Counted from the first letter of the stretch, positions 24,486 through 33,814 are shown. The stretch: DNA of 58,620 nt from Novosphingobium sp. (GCF_027486195.1 NZ_JAIXPP010000123.1:1-58620), one strand, 5' to 3'. A program made the numbers and translations. The notes: generated from the sequence alone by a model not told the origin.

Positions 24486-24956
24486 ATGCCACGCTTCATC
24501 CTTTGCGCCGCCGCCCTGCTCGCGCTTGGCACTTCGGTGCTGCGCGCTGCCGAGCCGGCTGGCGCGCCGCTCCCGCTGCCCGAACTGATGGGCCATGTCA
24601 TGCAACGCAATGCGGTGCAGCTCTGGGCCTGGACCGAGACCGAGACTGACGCTGGTGGCACCCGCTCGGGCGAGCCGCGCTCCGCCGAAGCGTGGGAGGA
24701 CGCGGAGAGTGACGCGCTCACCCTACGCCAGCTCGCGCATGTCCTGAAGGCGCCGCCTTATGATCCGGGCGATCCCCGGTGGGCAAAGCTTGCGTCCGAT
24801 CTCGAAGCCGCCGCCAGCGCGAGCGCCGATGCCGCCGAGCGCAAGGACGTCAGCGCACTGTTCAAGGCCGGCGAGGCGATCAACGACCGCTGCGTCGCCT
24901 GCCACCTCGTCTTCGCACCCCAACTGGAGGTCAAGCCCGCGCCGGTGCCGCTGTGA
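24486..24956 (+). CDS. Small secreted c-type cytochrome with C-terminal haem site
   Basis: 156 residues. Signal peptide (FILCAAALLALGTSVLRA), a long helical domain, then a single haem site CVACH near the C-terminus (INDRCVACHLVFAPQ). A haem motif at the end of a four-helix protein is characteristic of cytochrome c-prime-like proteins, though here a spectrum could not be inferred. The ATG was chosen for a G-run 4-9 bases upstream. It is divergent from the lysR-sorAB operon and convergent with TonB receptor 3, ending 4 bases from it. It may accept electrons from sulfite oxidation or bind NO; neither is shown. Confidence 0.72.
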   Translation: MPRFILCAAALLALGTSVLRAAEPAGAPLPLPELMGHVMQRNAVQLWAWTETETDAGGTRSGEPRSAEAWEDAESDALTLRQLAHVLKAPPYDPGDPRWAKLASDLEAAASASADAAERKDVSALFKAGEAINDRCVACHLVFAPQLEVKPAPVPL

Positions 24957-24960
24957 TCTG

Positions 24961-26937
24961 TCAGAGATCGAACCGCAGTTCGGCAAGGAAGCGCCGCCCG
25001 GTCGAATACTGGAACGCCCCATTCGCGGCGACCTGCCAACCATAGTCGTCGAGCACATTCGCGACCTGCAACCGCAACAGGCCCTTCGCCTTGGCCACGC
25101 TGAACCGATAGCGAAGCCCCAGATCGATGGTTTCGCGCGGCGGTGCAGAAAGCCCGTTGCCGATATTGCCGATGCGCGCGGAAAAGCTCTCAGCAGCGAG
25201 ATCGAGCGACAGCGGGCTCTTCCCGCCGCCCAGCCGCCAGTCGATGGTGGCGATGCTGCGCCGGCGGATGCTGCCAATCGGGCGCAGGCCGATCCTGCCG
25301 CTATCGACCAGTTCGCCGCTGATGCGCGAATCCAGCAGGACATTGCCAAGCACCAGCGTAAGCCCCGGCCGCACGCTGCCCGTCAGCGACATTTCAACGC
25401 CCCGGTTGGATGAGGAGCCCAGCTCGCGGTAATTGGCCTGCTCGTCGAGGTTGTAATAGGGCTTGGTGATCGTGAAAACGCCCGCCACGAGGCTGAGCGC
25501 GGGGGTCACCGCATAGCGCAGCCCCAGGTCGGTCTGCTGCGTGCGGATCGCCGGCGGCACCGCGCCGCGGTTTGCGGCATTGGCGGGTGCCACCGCCACT
25601 TCCTCGAAGCCGCGCACATGCCCGCCATAGATCGCCAGCGTGGGCGTAAGGTTGAGCGATCCGGTCATGCTGCCCATCACCGGCCGGTCGCGTACCGAGG
25701 TGACCAGCCCCGCGGAGACGAATGTCAGCGTCTTGCGATAGCGCGAGCCGGATATCCCGATATCGAAGAGGAAGCGGCCCGGCGCGGTCAGCGTATAACC
25801 CAGACCGAGCGTGGCCTGCCCGTACGCGTCCGTATCATCCGGTCCGAACGCAAAAACGGGGCGTGGTCGCTCGTCGGCGAAATTGAGGCTGCTCTCGCCC
25901 AGCGCGATCCGCTGCACTCCGCCGAAGCGCCGGTTTCCGGTGCGCCCGCGAAAGCTCACGATCAGGCGGTGTGCCAGTGAAGACGTCCCGAATGTGCGCG
26001 TCAGCCGCGCCTCGCCCGAAAGTGTCCGGTCGAGATTGTTGGCGTCCGCCACCATGATCCGGTTCGGCGTCGTGCCATCGGGCCGCATGCCCGCAAACAG
26101 ATCGGTGAAGTTGGCATCAAACCGCCGCTCGGCGCGGAACAGGCCAGCCTCGAACGTCCATTTGCCGAAGGGCAGCCGGGCCAACGCGCCCATCAGCTCC
26201 TGGGTATTGTCGCGCTTGCTCCAGCTCTGCCCGATCATCGCGCGGCGCTGGATCTGCGGTGGCAGATAGTCTCCGCCGGGGAAGATCGAAGGCGCGGCCT
26301 CGTCGTCATAGGTCCGCGTACGCCCATAGAAAGCCGCCAAGCGCGCACCGGCATAAGGCTCCCAAGAAAGCCCGCCCGAGGCGATGTAAGACTTGAAACT
26401 GCCGCCCTCGTGGCGGTTCTGCCGCCGGATCGTGCCGCCGAGATAGACCTTCAGCCCTTCGGCCACCGGCTGCAGCACATCAAGGTTGAGCACGCGCGAG
26501 CCGAACTGCGCGCGCTCAAAGCCCAGCGTCACCTGATCGGCCTGCGCACTGACGGAAAGATCATAGTCGACGATCCCGGTCGGCGCGGGGAACGGATAGC
26601 CCTGCGCCGAAATGCCCACGCGCACCTTGCTGCCCCGGATCAGCCGGTTCGGCGGCCGGTCGACCGGCGCAAAGTAGAGCCCGTCGATCCGCGTGTTCCC
26701 GGCATCGACCGGGTTGAACCCGCGCACATCGTCGACCGTGTAAAGCCCCACGCGTTCATTGCCGATCGCCTGGCCAAACGCATCGCCCGCACTTGTCGCG
26801 GCATTGTCGTCAACGCGCTGGGCAATAACCGGCTGAGCATCCCCGAACACCGCCGCCACAGCCGCCACCAGCCAGGTATCCCGGACAGTCGGCCTCAACC
26901 GGCGCGCACGCGGACGTGGAAACTGGTGCATGATCAT
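24961..26937 (-). CDS. TonB-dependent outer-membrane receptor 3
   Basis: About 658 residues. An N-terminal segment rich in arginines, then AAVAAVFGDAQPVIAQ as signal end, and a plug-like part with GLYTVDDVRGFNPVDAGNTRIDGLYF, followed by a barrel ending RFLAELRFDL. The plug lacks the classic TonB box and the IRG-x-GPQG words, so it belongs to a divergent subfamily, but VDDVRGFNP and IDGLYFAPVD are typical of siderophore-like receptors in sphingomonads. Start chosen as ATG 26937; ATG 26931 is possible. It ends 4 bases from the cytochrome gene and has the ATAAGC palindrome about 120 bases upstream. Confidence 0.8.
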   Translation of the reverse strand: MIMHQFPRPRARRLRPTVRDTWLVAAVAAVFGDAQPVIAQRVDDNAATSAGDAFGQAIGNERVGLYTVDDVRGFNPVDAGNTRIDGLYFAPVDRPPNRLIRGSKVRVGISAQGYPFPAPTGIVDYDLSVSAQADQVTLGFERAQFGSRVLNLDVLQPVAEGLKVYLGGTIRRQNRHEGGSFKSYIASGGLSWEPYAGARLAAFYGRTRTYDDEAAPSIFPGGDYLPPQIQRRAMIGQSWSKRDNTQELMGALARLPFGKWTFEAGLFRAERRFDANFTDLFAGMRPDGTTPNRIMVADANNLDRTLSGEARLTRTFGTSSLAHRLIVSFRGRTGNRRFGGVQRIALGESSLNFADERPRPVFAFGPDDTDAYGQATLGLGYTLTAPGRFLFDIGISGSRYRKTLTFVSAGLVTSVRDRPVMGSMTGSLNLTPTLAIYGGHVRGFEEVAVAPANAANRGAVPPAIRTQQTDLGLRYAVTPALSLVAGVFTITKPYYNLDEQANYRELGSSSNRGVEMSLTGSVRPGLTLVLGNVLLDSRISGELVDSGRIGLRPIGSIRRRSIATIDWRLGGGKSPLSLDLAAESFSARIGNIGNGLSAPPRETIDLGLRYRFSVAKAKGLLRLQVANVLDDYGWQVAANGAFQYSTGRRFLAELRFDL

Positions 26938-27056
26938 TCCGGCATGAGCGACAAACGCAAGCAGGTTCAGGGACCGCAAACAGTCCGCAAAGCCGGTGAT
27001 CGGCAGCCCCCTCCCGATGTCTAGGAAGCCGACTGTCCGCGATAAAGCAAGCGCTG

Positions 27057-27072
27057 CTCATATGCTTATGAC
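27057..27072. promoter_or_regulatory. Second copy of the ATAAGC palindrome
   Basis: CTCATATGCTTATGAC read on the plus strand; its reverse complement matches 15 of 16 bases of the dyad at 24404-24419. It lies 120 bases upstream of the start of TonB receptor 3, in the expected direction for an operator. Confidence 0.5.
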
Positions 27073-27239
27073 CAGCAACTCTATCGCAAGGCGAGGGCGC
27101 AGCGCTTGTTGCCTTCAAAGCCCAAGCCTGAAGGACCATTTCTTTCAAGCGGAATCCGTTTGCAGCCATGGGCCGATGACTGCGCTCTGCCGATTGCAGA
27201 TCCCGCGAACCCGATCTCCAGACCAGCCAGAGCCCGCCA

Positions 27240-27636
27240 GCCAGTTATCAATCGGAGTATTTTAGAGAGATTGGGTTATTCTTATCTACAATATCGGTGA
27301 ATATTTTGAATATTTCTTCTAATATTCAGGACAATTTTTACAAATATTATCGCGAACACCTTGTTCGTGTGCTGTCTATCGCCACCTTCGCTGAAATATT
27401 TCCTGGATGTAATTATGCTAACTTTAGTTTTGATTAAATTTCAATAAAGGTTTATAAATATTTTCTTTGAGCGGAAATATTGGGCCTTATGACTAAGAAT
27501 TTTTAGTCCATTCCGAACGTATTGTAGGCATTCATCCAGAAGCACATTGACCACCTAAGGGGATTCCCTCATCTGCAGCCACGAATTTCGGTCATCCAGC
27601 CGATGTTGCAGTATTATGACGGGGACATAAGCAATC
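27240..27636 (+). promoter_or_regulatory. AT-rich leader of the RTX gene
   Basis: About 300 bases (27240-27540) are strikingly AT-rich against a GC-rich genome, with TGAATATTT/AATATTCA repeats near 27300-27330 and a GACTAA/TTAGTC dyad at 27491-27508. No gene was found between the TonB receptor 3 start and 27637. Such blocks often hold promoters repressed by nucleoid proteins. The RTX start ATG at 27637 is preceded by CGGGG 10 bases upstream. The rest (26938-27240), beside the palindrome, shows nothing recognisable. Confidence 0.5.
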
Positions 27637-30600
27637 ATGGCGACATTTACCGGCCAAGCGGCTACCAACAACACGTTCATCGGCAGCGCGGCGGCGGATA
27701 CGTTTCTGTTCGCGGCGGCGGATCTCACTGCGCTGGATACGTTGACCGGTGGCGGCGGCGCCGATCTGTTGCAACTGACGACGGCAGGTTTGCTGGCAAT
27801 CGACGCGCTGGCCGGGATGACAGGCATTGCAACGGTGCAGCTCGCAGCCGGCGCCAACAGCCTGACCTTCCTGAACAATAACCTGACCGGCGTCACGGGC
27901 GCGCGAATCACGGTGTTCGGTGCAAGCGGGGCTGACACGATCGATGCCTCGGGCCTGACCGGCGTCAATGCAGTCGATATCCGGTCCGGCGCGGGCCTTG
28001 ATGTGCTGAAAGGCGGCTCAGGGGCGGACACGTTCCGCTTTGCGGCGGCAGACCTTGCGGGGGATACGGTCATCGGCGGGGCCGGCGCAGACGTGCTGGT
28101 GATCAGCACGGCAGGCGTGTTGGGTGCGACCGCGCTGTCTGGGGTGATCGGCGTGGAGACCATCTCGCTGACCGCAGGCACCAATGGCGTGACATTGGTG
28201 AACGGCAATCTGACCGGCCTCGGCGGCGCGCGGATCAAGGTCATCGGCACCAGCGGCGCGGACACCCTTGACGGTTCTGGCCTGACCGGCACCAACGCTG
28301 CGATCTTCCTGGCAGGCTCGGGCCTCGATGTACTGCGGGGCGGCGCAGGCGCAGATGTGTTCCGCTTTGCGGCGGCGGATATTGCGGGCGATACGGTTGT
28401 CGGCGGTGCAGGCTCGGACACCTTGGAGATCAGTACAGCTGGCCTGCTCGGCGCCGCCGCGCTGTCCGGCGTGAGCGGGGTGGAGACAATCACGCTTGCC
28501 GACGGAACCAACAGCCTTACGCTGCTCAACAGCAACATGACCGGCGTGGCCGGCAGCAGGATCACCGTGCAAGGCAACTCCGGCGCCGATACCATCGACG
28601 CCTCTGGTGTGACCGACAGCAGCGCCAGCGTGCTGTTCAATTCCGGCGCGGGCCTTGATGTGCTGCGCGGCGGCGCGGGCGCCGACACGTTCCGACTCGC
28701 GGCGACGGACCTTGCGGGCGATACGGTTGCCGGCGGGGCAGGTTCGGACACCTTGCAGATCAGCACGGCCGGCGTGCTGAGCAACACCGCGCTGTCTGGC
28801 GTGAGCGGCGTGGAGACGATCTCGCTGACCGCCGGCACCAATGGCCTGACAGTGCTCAACAGCAACATGGCAGACGTATCCGGCAGCATCATAACGATCT
28901 TTGGCGCAAGCGGCGCGGACACCATCGACGGCTCGGGTCTGACTGGCGCGAACGCGCTCGACATCCGGTCCGGCGCGGGCCTTGATGTGCTGAAAGGCGG
29001 CTCAGGGGCGGACACGTTCCGCTTTGCGGCGGCAGACCTTGCGGGGGATACGGTCGTCGGAGGGGCTGGCGGGGACATACTGGTGATCAGCACAGCGGGC
29101 GTATTGGGTGCGGCCGCGCTGTCCGGGGTAAGCGGCGTGGAGACCATCTCGCTGACAGCGGGCACCAATGGCCTGACTTTGGTGGATGGCAATCTGGCGG
29201 GTCTCGGCGGCGCGCGGATCAACGTCATCGGCACCAGCGGCGCGGACACCCTTGACGGTTCGGGCCTGACCGGCACGAACGCTGCGATCTTCATGACAGG
29301 CTCCGGCCTCGATGTGCTGCGGGGCGGCGCGGGGGCGGACGTGTTCCGCTTTGATGCGGCAGAGCTTGCGGGCGACACGGTTGTTGGCGGGGCTGGTTCG
29401 GATACCTTGGAGATAACCTCAGCAGGCGTACTGGGCGCAGCCGCGTTGTCTGGCGTGAGCGGCGTGGAACGGATCAACCTCGCAACCGGCACCAACAGCC
29501 TGAAACTGCTCGACTCCAACCTCACCGGCCTCGCCAGTTCCCAGATCACCGTGCAAGGCAATTCCGGTGCCGATACTATCGACGCCTCCGGTCTGACGAG
29601 CACCACCTCCAGCGTGCTGTTCAATTCCGGCGCCGGCATCGATGTCCTGAAAGGCGGGGCAGGCGCAGATGTCTTCCGCTTCGCTGCGACCGACCTGAGC
29701 GGCGACACTATCTCTGGCGGCGCAGAAGTGGACCGGCTGGAGATCACCACGGCCGGCACCATCACCGCAGCTGCCATCGCGGGCATGACGGGGGTGGAAA
29801 CGATTGCCCTCACCTTCGGCACCAACAGCATTGCGCTGACCAACAGCAACTTCACCGATGCCGAGGGCGGCGCGATCGATATCTTTGGCGCCAGTGGCAA
29901 CGATACGATCGATGGCTCGGCGGTGACCGGTGACAACTCGCTGGCCTTCTACGCCGGTTCCGGACAGGACACGCTGCTCGGCGGTGCGGGGAACGACCTC
30001 TTCGTGTTCGACGCGATCAATCTCACCGGCGACACGATCAGCGGCGGGGGCGGCGATGATACCCTGATCCTGCAAACACGCGGCAGCACGGTGGCCAATG
30101 GGCTGACTCAGATGACCGGGGTCGAGAACGTCACGCTGTCTGCGCGCGGCAACGGTGTGACGCTGGTCGACGGAAACTTCACCGGAGTGGCAGGCCGCGT
30201 CATCTCGGTGACTGGCGGCGCTGGCAACGACACGGTCGATGCCTCGCGGCTGGGCGCGGCAAATGGGGTCACGATTGCGGCGGGCGGCGGCAACGACCAG
30301 CTGAAAGGCGGCGCAGGGGCGGATGTATTCATCTTCACTGGGACGAACCTGACGGATGCCGACATCGTGGATGGCGGCGCGGGAGCGGACGTTCTCCGCT
30401 TCGACCGGACGACGAGCCTGCTTGGCAATTCAATCAGGAATGTCGAAAATCTGACCTACACAGGGGTCGGCAATCTGGCGATGACAATAAGCGACGCAAA
30501 CGCCTCGCGCCTCTCTTCCATCGGTGCTGCCGCTGCAGACGGGTTCACCCAGACCTTCACGATCCAGCTTTCGAACGGTTCCACCACCGATCTATCGCGC

Positions 30601-32121
30601 ATCGCGATGAACAACCGCGACGCCGCGGACAAGATCGTTGTAGTCAGCACCGGGGGCGATACGGCAGTTACGCTCAGCCGCGAGATCTCCGGTTTCACGG
30701 GCAGTGCGGACAAGGACACGCTAAGCGGATATTATCGGAACGGCGCGGTGATCAACGGCGGCGGGGGCGATGACCGGCTGGCCTATGATCCCGCTGCCAC
30801 AGGCATCAGGCTCGATGGTGGCGAGGGCAACGATACGCTGGTGCTGCAGGACCAAGTCGGCAGGTCTGTTTATCTTGATGGCGAGTATGGTTTAATCTAC
30901 AATCCGAATGATGGAAGTTATTCATTCGGATTTAATCCCAATCAAATTATCTATTATTACTACGATAGGTTTCCTGATAACGAACCCTATCTTAACTTTG
31001 TCACGAATTTCGAAAATATAGATGCCTCGGCGACAACTACCGGAGTAGATATTTCCGGACGTAGTGATGTCTCCAGTTATCTAATCGGCGGAAGCGGGAG
31101 CGATAGTATCTACGGCAGCGCTGGCGCAACCATTCTCGGCGGCCTTGGCAGCGACTTTCTCGAAAGCGATGGTTCCGCGCGCTATCTGGTCCGCAACACG
31201 GCCGAGGCCAATGACGACTATTTCGGTTTCGGCACGCTCCATTTGCTAGGCGATACGGATTTGCGTGGTGCAAATGTCATGAGCAACGTACTACTGCTTG
31301 CTGCTGGAACCGTGACAGGCATGTCGGTCACAGCAGTCAACGCCGATTTGAGCGCCAGTATATATGCTTGGCAGCTACCCTACCTTCCCTACTTCGTACT
31401 TTCCGGCAATGCGACCTTCGCCAATACGACCGAGACGCTGACGATTTATCTGGATGAGTACCCATCAGACTTTTCGGCGTTCAACTTCCAGAACTGGAGC
31501 GGCAACGATCATCTGGAAATCGTCGGCCTCGACTCCAATGACGACACCATCATCGGCAGCAGCGGCAAGGATGTGATCTCCGGCCTAGGCGGCGCTGACA
31601 ACATCAATGGACAGGGCGGCGATGACGTAATCAACGGGGAGGCCGGCAACGACAGGATCTTCGGTGGCTTCGGCGCCGACCAGCTGACCGGTGGCTCCGG
31701 CCAGGACACCTTCGTGTGGAACGCCAAGCAGGAAGGCGGTGACAGGATCAATGATTTCACTCGTGGGCAAGACAAGCTGGCGTTTGACAGCTCTGCATTC
31801 ATGGTCGACGGAGTCTTCGGCAACCTTGTGATCGATACCGTTTCGTCTGCAGACAATCTGGGCATGGCAGATCTGTTCGTGGCGGGCACCACGCTGTCCA
31901 GCGCTGCACAGGTACGCAGCTATATCAACAACGAGAACTCGGTCACCCCGCACGGGATGTTCATCATCGCGGTCAACAGCGCCGGGAACAACATCCTCTA
32001 TTACACGAGTGATGCCTCGACGACGGCGGACACCGGCCTCGACAAGGCTGTCTACCAGATTGCAGACCTCGGCATGGGCACAATCACGTCCGATATCATG
32101 CTCGACCTCCTGTTCGTCTGA
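27637..32121 (+). CDS. Large RTX-type secreted calcium-binding repeat protein
   Basis: 1494 residues, acidic, with no Cys pattern or signal peptide, as expected for type I secretion. The N-terminal 70% consists of about eight modules of roughly 110 residues, each carrying a GGAGADxFRF or GGSGADTFRF nonapeptide (calcium-binding GGxGxDxUx) followed by a beta-rich TAGVLGA-ALSGVSGVETI stretch. Residues about 1080-1200 contain an aromatic segment (YNPNDGSYSFGF) of distinct composition. Around residues 1310-1370 the classic repeats return (GLGGADNINGQGGDDVINGEAGNDRIFGGFGADQL, spread over several nonapeptides), followed by a C-terminal domain ending in DIMLDLLFV, a typical type I secretion signal. 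Most likely an adhesin, S-layer-like or biofilm matrix protein. No transporter gene is visible nearby. Start supported by CGGGG 10 bases upstream. Confidence 0.88.
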   Translation: MATFTGQAATNNTFIGSAAADTFLFAAADLTALDTLTGGGGADLLQLTTAGLLAIDALAGMTGIATVQLAAGANSLTFLNNNLTGVTGARITVFGASGADTIDASGLTGVNAVDIRSGAGLDVLKGGSGADTFRFAAADLAGDTVIGGAGADVLVISTAGVLGATALSGVIGVETISLTAGTNGVTLVNGNLTGLGGARIKVIGTSGADTLDGSGLTGTNAAIFLAGSGLDVLRGGAGADVFRFAAADIAGDTVVGGAGSDTLEISTAGLLGAAALSGVSGVETITLADGTNSLTLLNSNMTGVAGSRITVQGNSGADTIDASGVTDSSASVLFNSGAGLDVLRGGAGADTFRLAATDLAGDTVAGGAGSDTLQISTAGVLSNTALSGVSGVETISLTAGTNGLTVLNSNMADVSGSIITIFGASGADTIDGSGLTGANALDIRSGAGLDVLKGGSGADTFRFAAADLAGDTVVGGAGGDILVISTAGVLGAAALSGVSGVETISLTAGTNGLTLVDGNLAGLGGARINVIGTSGADTLDGSGLTGTNAAIFMTGSGLDVLRGGAGADVFRFDAAELAGDTVVGGAGSDTLEITSAGVLGAAALSGVSGVERINLATGTNSLKLLDSNLTGLASSQITVQGNSGADTIDASGLTSTTSSVLFNSGAGIDVLKGGAGADVFRFAATDLSGDTISGGAEVDRLEITTAGTITAAAIAGMTGVETIALTFGTNSIALTNSNFTDAEGGAIDIFGASGNDTIDGSAVTGDNSLAFYAGSGQDTLLGGAGNDLFVFDAINLTGDTISGGGGDDTLILQTRGSTVANGLTQMTGVENVTLSARGNGVTLVDGNFTGVAGRVISVTGGAGNDTVDASRLGAANGVTIAAGGGNDQLKGGAGADVFIFTGTNLTDADIVDGGAGADVLRFDRTTSLLGNSIRNVENLTYTGVGNLAMTISDANASRLSSIGAAAADGFTQTFTIQLSNGSTTDLSRIAMNNRDAADKIVVVSTGGDTAVTLSREISGFTGSADKDTLSGYYRNGAVINGGGGDDRLAYDPAATGIRLDGGEGNDTLVLQDQVGRSVYLDGEYGLIYNPNDGSYSFGFNPNQIIYYYYDRFPDNEPYLNFVTNFENIDASATTTGVDISGRSDVSSYLIGGSGSDSIYGSAGATILGGLGSDFLESDGSARYLVRNTAEANDDYFGFGTLHLLGDTDLRGANVMSNVLLLAAGTVTGMSVTAVNADLSASIYAWQLPYLPYFVLSGNATFANTTETLTIYLDEYPSDFSAFNFQNWSGNDHLEIVGLDSNDDTIIGSSGKDVISGLGGADNINGQGGDDVINGEAGNDRIFGGFGADQLTGGSGQDTFVWNAKQEGGDRINDFTRGQDKLAFDSSAFMVDGVFGNLVIDTVSSADNLGMADLFVAGTTLSSAAQVRSYINNENSVTPHGMFIIAVNSAGNNILYYTSDASTTADTGLDKAVYQIADLGMGTITSDIMLDLLFV
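27880..29850 (+). repeat. 984-bp tandem super-repeat inside the RTX gene
   Basis: Landmarks repeat at exactly 984 bp: CCGGTCCGGC at 27981 and 28965, the GGCACCAGCGG block at 28246 and 29230, CGTGCAAGGC at 28566 and 29550. Each unit holds three modules of about 110 residues (A-B-C, A'-B'-C'), keeping the reading frame (328 codons). The outer limits are approximate. Confidence 0.85.
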
Positions 32122-32227
32122 ACCCGAAGCGCGCGCGGCGTGGCCCAGAGCCGCGCCGCGCCAGAGAGGACCGGCGACCAAGCGACCAGCCGATCGGGCT
32201 GCTGACTGTGGGAAGACCAGAGGCACT

Positions 32228-32317
32228 TGGCGGAGAGGCAGGGATTCGAACCCTGGATACGGTTGCCCGTATGCCGCATTTCGAGTGCGGTGCATTCGAC
32301 CACTCTGCCACCTCTCC
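32228..32317 (-). tRNA. tRNA-Ser (anticodon CGA)
   Basis: The minus strand folds to a long-variable-arm tRNA: acceptor GGAGAGG/CCTCTCC with discriminator G and an encoded CCA, anticodon stem CCGCA/TGCGG around the loop CTCGAAA (anticodon CGA, reading UCG), and the T arm GGTTCGAATCC. The 90-base length and variable arm fit tRNA-Ser. It lies between the RTX gene and hspQ. Confidence 0.95.
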
Positions 32318-32482
32318 GCGAAGTGTCGTTGAGCCGGCCGAAGCCGTCCCGGTCGAGGAAGCGCGCCGTTAGCGCATGCCCCGGCGCTTGCCAAGGGGAA
32401 ACATGTTACACCTGCCCTACAATCCACGGCCTTGCACCATGGCTCGCTTGTTTCCGTTCCGCAGCGCCCTATATTCGCATCC

Positions 32483-32863
32483 ATGGATAGAGCGATTTTC
32501 TTTTCGCCCCAGGCTGGCCGTGAGATCACGGCTCCTCATGTTTCACGAGCGCGGTTCGCCATTGGCGACGTCGTCCGCCACAAGCTGTTCGATTTCCGCG
32601 GGGTGATCTTCGATATCGACCCGGTCTTCGCGAACAGCGAGGAATGGTACGAATCGATTCCCGCCGAAATCCGCCCGCCGCGCGAACAGCCGTTCTATCA
32701 CCTGCTCGCAGAGAACGACGAGAACAGCTACGTCGCCTACGTCAGCCAGCAGAACCTGATGTCGGATGCGGAAGGCGGCCCGGTGGACCACCCCTCGGTG
32801 CACGAAATGTTCGATGCCTTTCGCGAAGGGCGCTACCGCCTGCGCCGGGGTCTCTCGCACTAA
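32483..32863 (+). CDS. hspQ: Heat-shock protein HspQ (YccV-like)
   Basis: 126 residues. The hemimethylated-DNA-binding/YccV domain starts at FAIGDVVRHKLFDFRGVIFDIDPVFANSEEWY and continues with FYHLLAENDENSYVAYVSQQNLM. HspQ is a small cytoplasmic protein reported to promote Lon-mediated degradation. A 20-residue N-terminal extension precedes the domain, and a short Arg-rich tail (REGRYRLRRGLSH) follows. The ATG at 32483 lies 165 bases after tRNA-Ser on the opposite strand; no strong ribosome binding site is visible. It converges with the ABC-2 permease gene, 46 bases away. Confidence 0.88.
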   Translation: MDRAIFFSPQAGREITAPHVSRARFAIGDVVRHKLFDFRGVIFDIDPVFANSEEWYESIPAEIRPPREQPFYHLLAENDENSYVAYVSQQNLMSDAEGGPVDHPSVHEMFDAFREGRYRLRRGLSH

Positions 32864-32908
32864 GGCCGGGGAGACGGCGGCAGAGTTTGCCGCTTGGCCC
32901 CTTAAGCC

Positions 32909-33814
32909 TCAGGCCTTCAGCTTCCAGCCCGACTGGAAGATGTAATAGATCGCGATCCACAGCACCAGATTGAGCACGCCGAGCCCGATCGCGCCGTGCA
33001 GCACGGCTTCGTTGGTTGTGCCGATGTCGCTCTGCCCCAGAAAGCCGAAGCGGAAGCCCGAGATCACGTAGAAGATCGGGTTGAAGCGGCTGATCGTCTG
33101 GAACGTCGGCGAAAGATTGCTGATCACGTAGAACGTGCCAGAAAGCATCGACATCGGCGTGATCACGAAATTGGTGATCGCCGCATTGTGATCGAACTTT
33201 TCCGCCCAGAGCGAAGTCAGCACGCCGATCAGGCCGAGGAGAATCGCCCCCATCAGGCCGAACCAGATCACCGCCCAGGGGTGCTGAACGGTAAGGTCCA
33301 CGCCCGGCCAGAACAGCATCGCACCCGCAACGGCAAAGCCCACGAGGATCGCACGCGTGACGGCAGCCGCCACCAACGCGAGAATCAGCTCTGCATTCGA
33401 GATGGGCGGCATCAGGTAGTCGATGATCGTGCCCTGGATCTTGCCGACGAGCAGGCCGAAGCTCGAATTGGCGAAGGAGTTGTTGATCATGCCCATCGCG
33501 ATGAGGCCGGGCGCAACGAACGTGGCGAAGGGCACACCCAGCACAATACGGCCACCGCCGCCCAGGGCGAGGGTGAAGATCATCAGATAGAGCAGCGTCG
33601 TCACCGCTGGTGCCCAGATCGTCTGGGTCTGCACCTTGAAGAACCGGCGCACCTCCTTCATATAGAGGGTCCACAGCCCCAAGCGATTGAAGCTGCGGAA
33701 ACGCACTTCGCCCGGCGGCGGGAAATCCCCCGCTCGGCTGGGTTGTTCTGTTGGAAAAGCGGCCCCGGTCAGGGGCATCGGTTGATCGGCCATGCCCGGT
33801 GCGGTATCGCGCAT
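32909..33814 (-). CDS. ABC-2 type transporter permease
   Basis: 301 residues with six membrane helices of the ABC-2 permease family. The domain starts after a charged N-terminus at LYMKEVRRFFKVQTQTIWAPAVTTLLYL; FVAPGLIAMGMINNSFANSSFGLLVGKIQGTIIDYLMPPISNAELIL is the diagnostic first half and SGFRFGFLGQSDIG the last loop. Together with an ATP-binding protein not encoded here it would export a drug, lipid or polysaccharide; the ATPase gene may be elsewhere. Start ATG 33814 or 33793, neither with a strong ribosome binding site. Divergent from gcrA with 114 bases between starts. Confidence 0.85.
   Translation of the reverse strand: MRDTAPGMADQPMPLTGAAFPTEQPSRAGDFPPPGEVRFRSFNRLGLWTLYMKEVRRFFKVQTQTIWAPAVTTLLYLMIFTLALGGGGRIVLGVPFATFVAPGLIAMGMINNSFANSSFGLLVGKIQGTIIDYLMPPISNAELILALVAAAVTRAILVGFAVAGAMLFWPGVDLTVQHPWAVIWFGLMGAILLGLIGVLTSLWAEKFDHNAAITNFVITPMSMLSGTFYVISNLSPTFQTISRFNPIFYVISGFRFGFLGQSDIGTTNEAVLHGAIGLGVLNLVLWIAIYYIFQSGWKLKA

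Noticed and set aside
27880..29850. Possible CRISPR-like repeat array
   Set aside because: Repeats are long, in-frame coding modules inside an RTX gene, with no spacer structure or cas genes.
27555..29936. Long minus-strand open frame of about 790 codons opposite the RTX gene
   Set aside because: It is a low-complexity Pro/Ala/Ser translation opposite Gly/Asp-rich repeats; no ribosome site or family signature. It is the expected antisense of the repeats.
32228..32317. tRNA-Ser as an integration site
   Set aside because: No duplicated tRNA 3' end, integrase or transposase near it. The adjacent RTX gene is not bounded by repeats of it.
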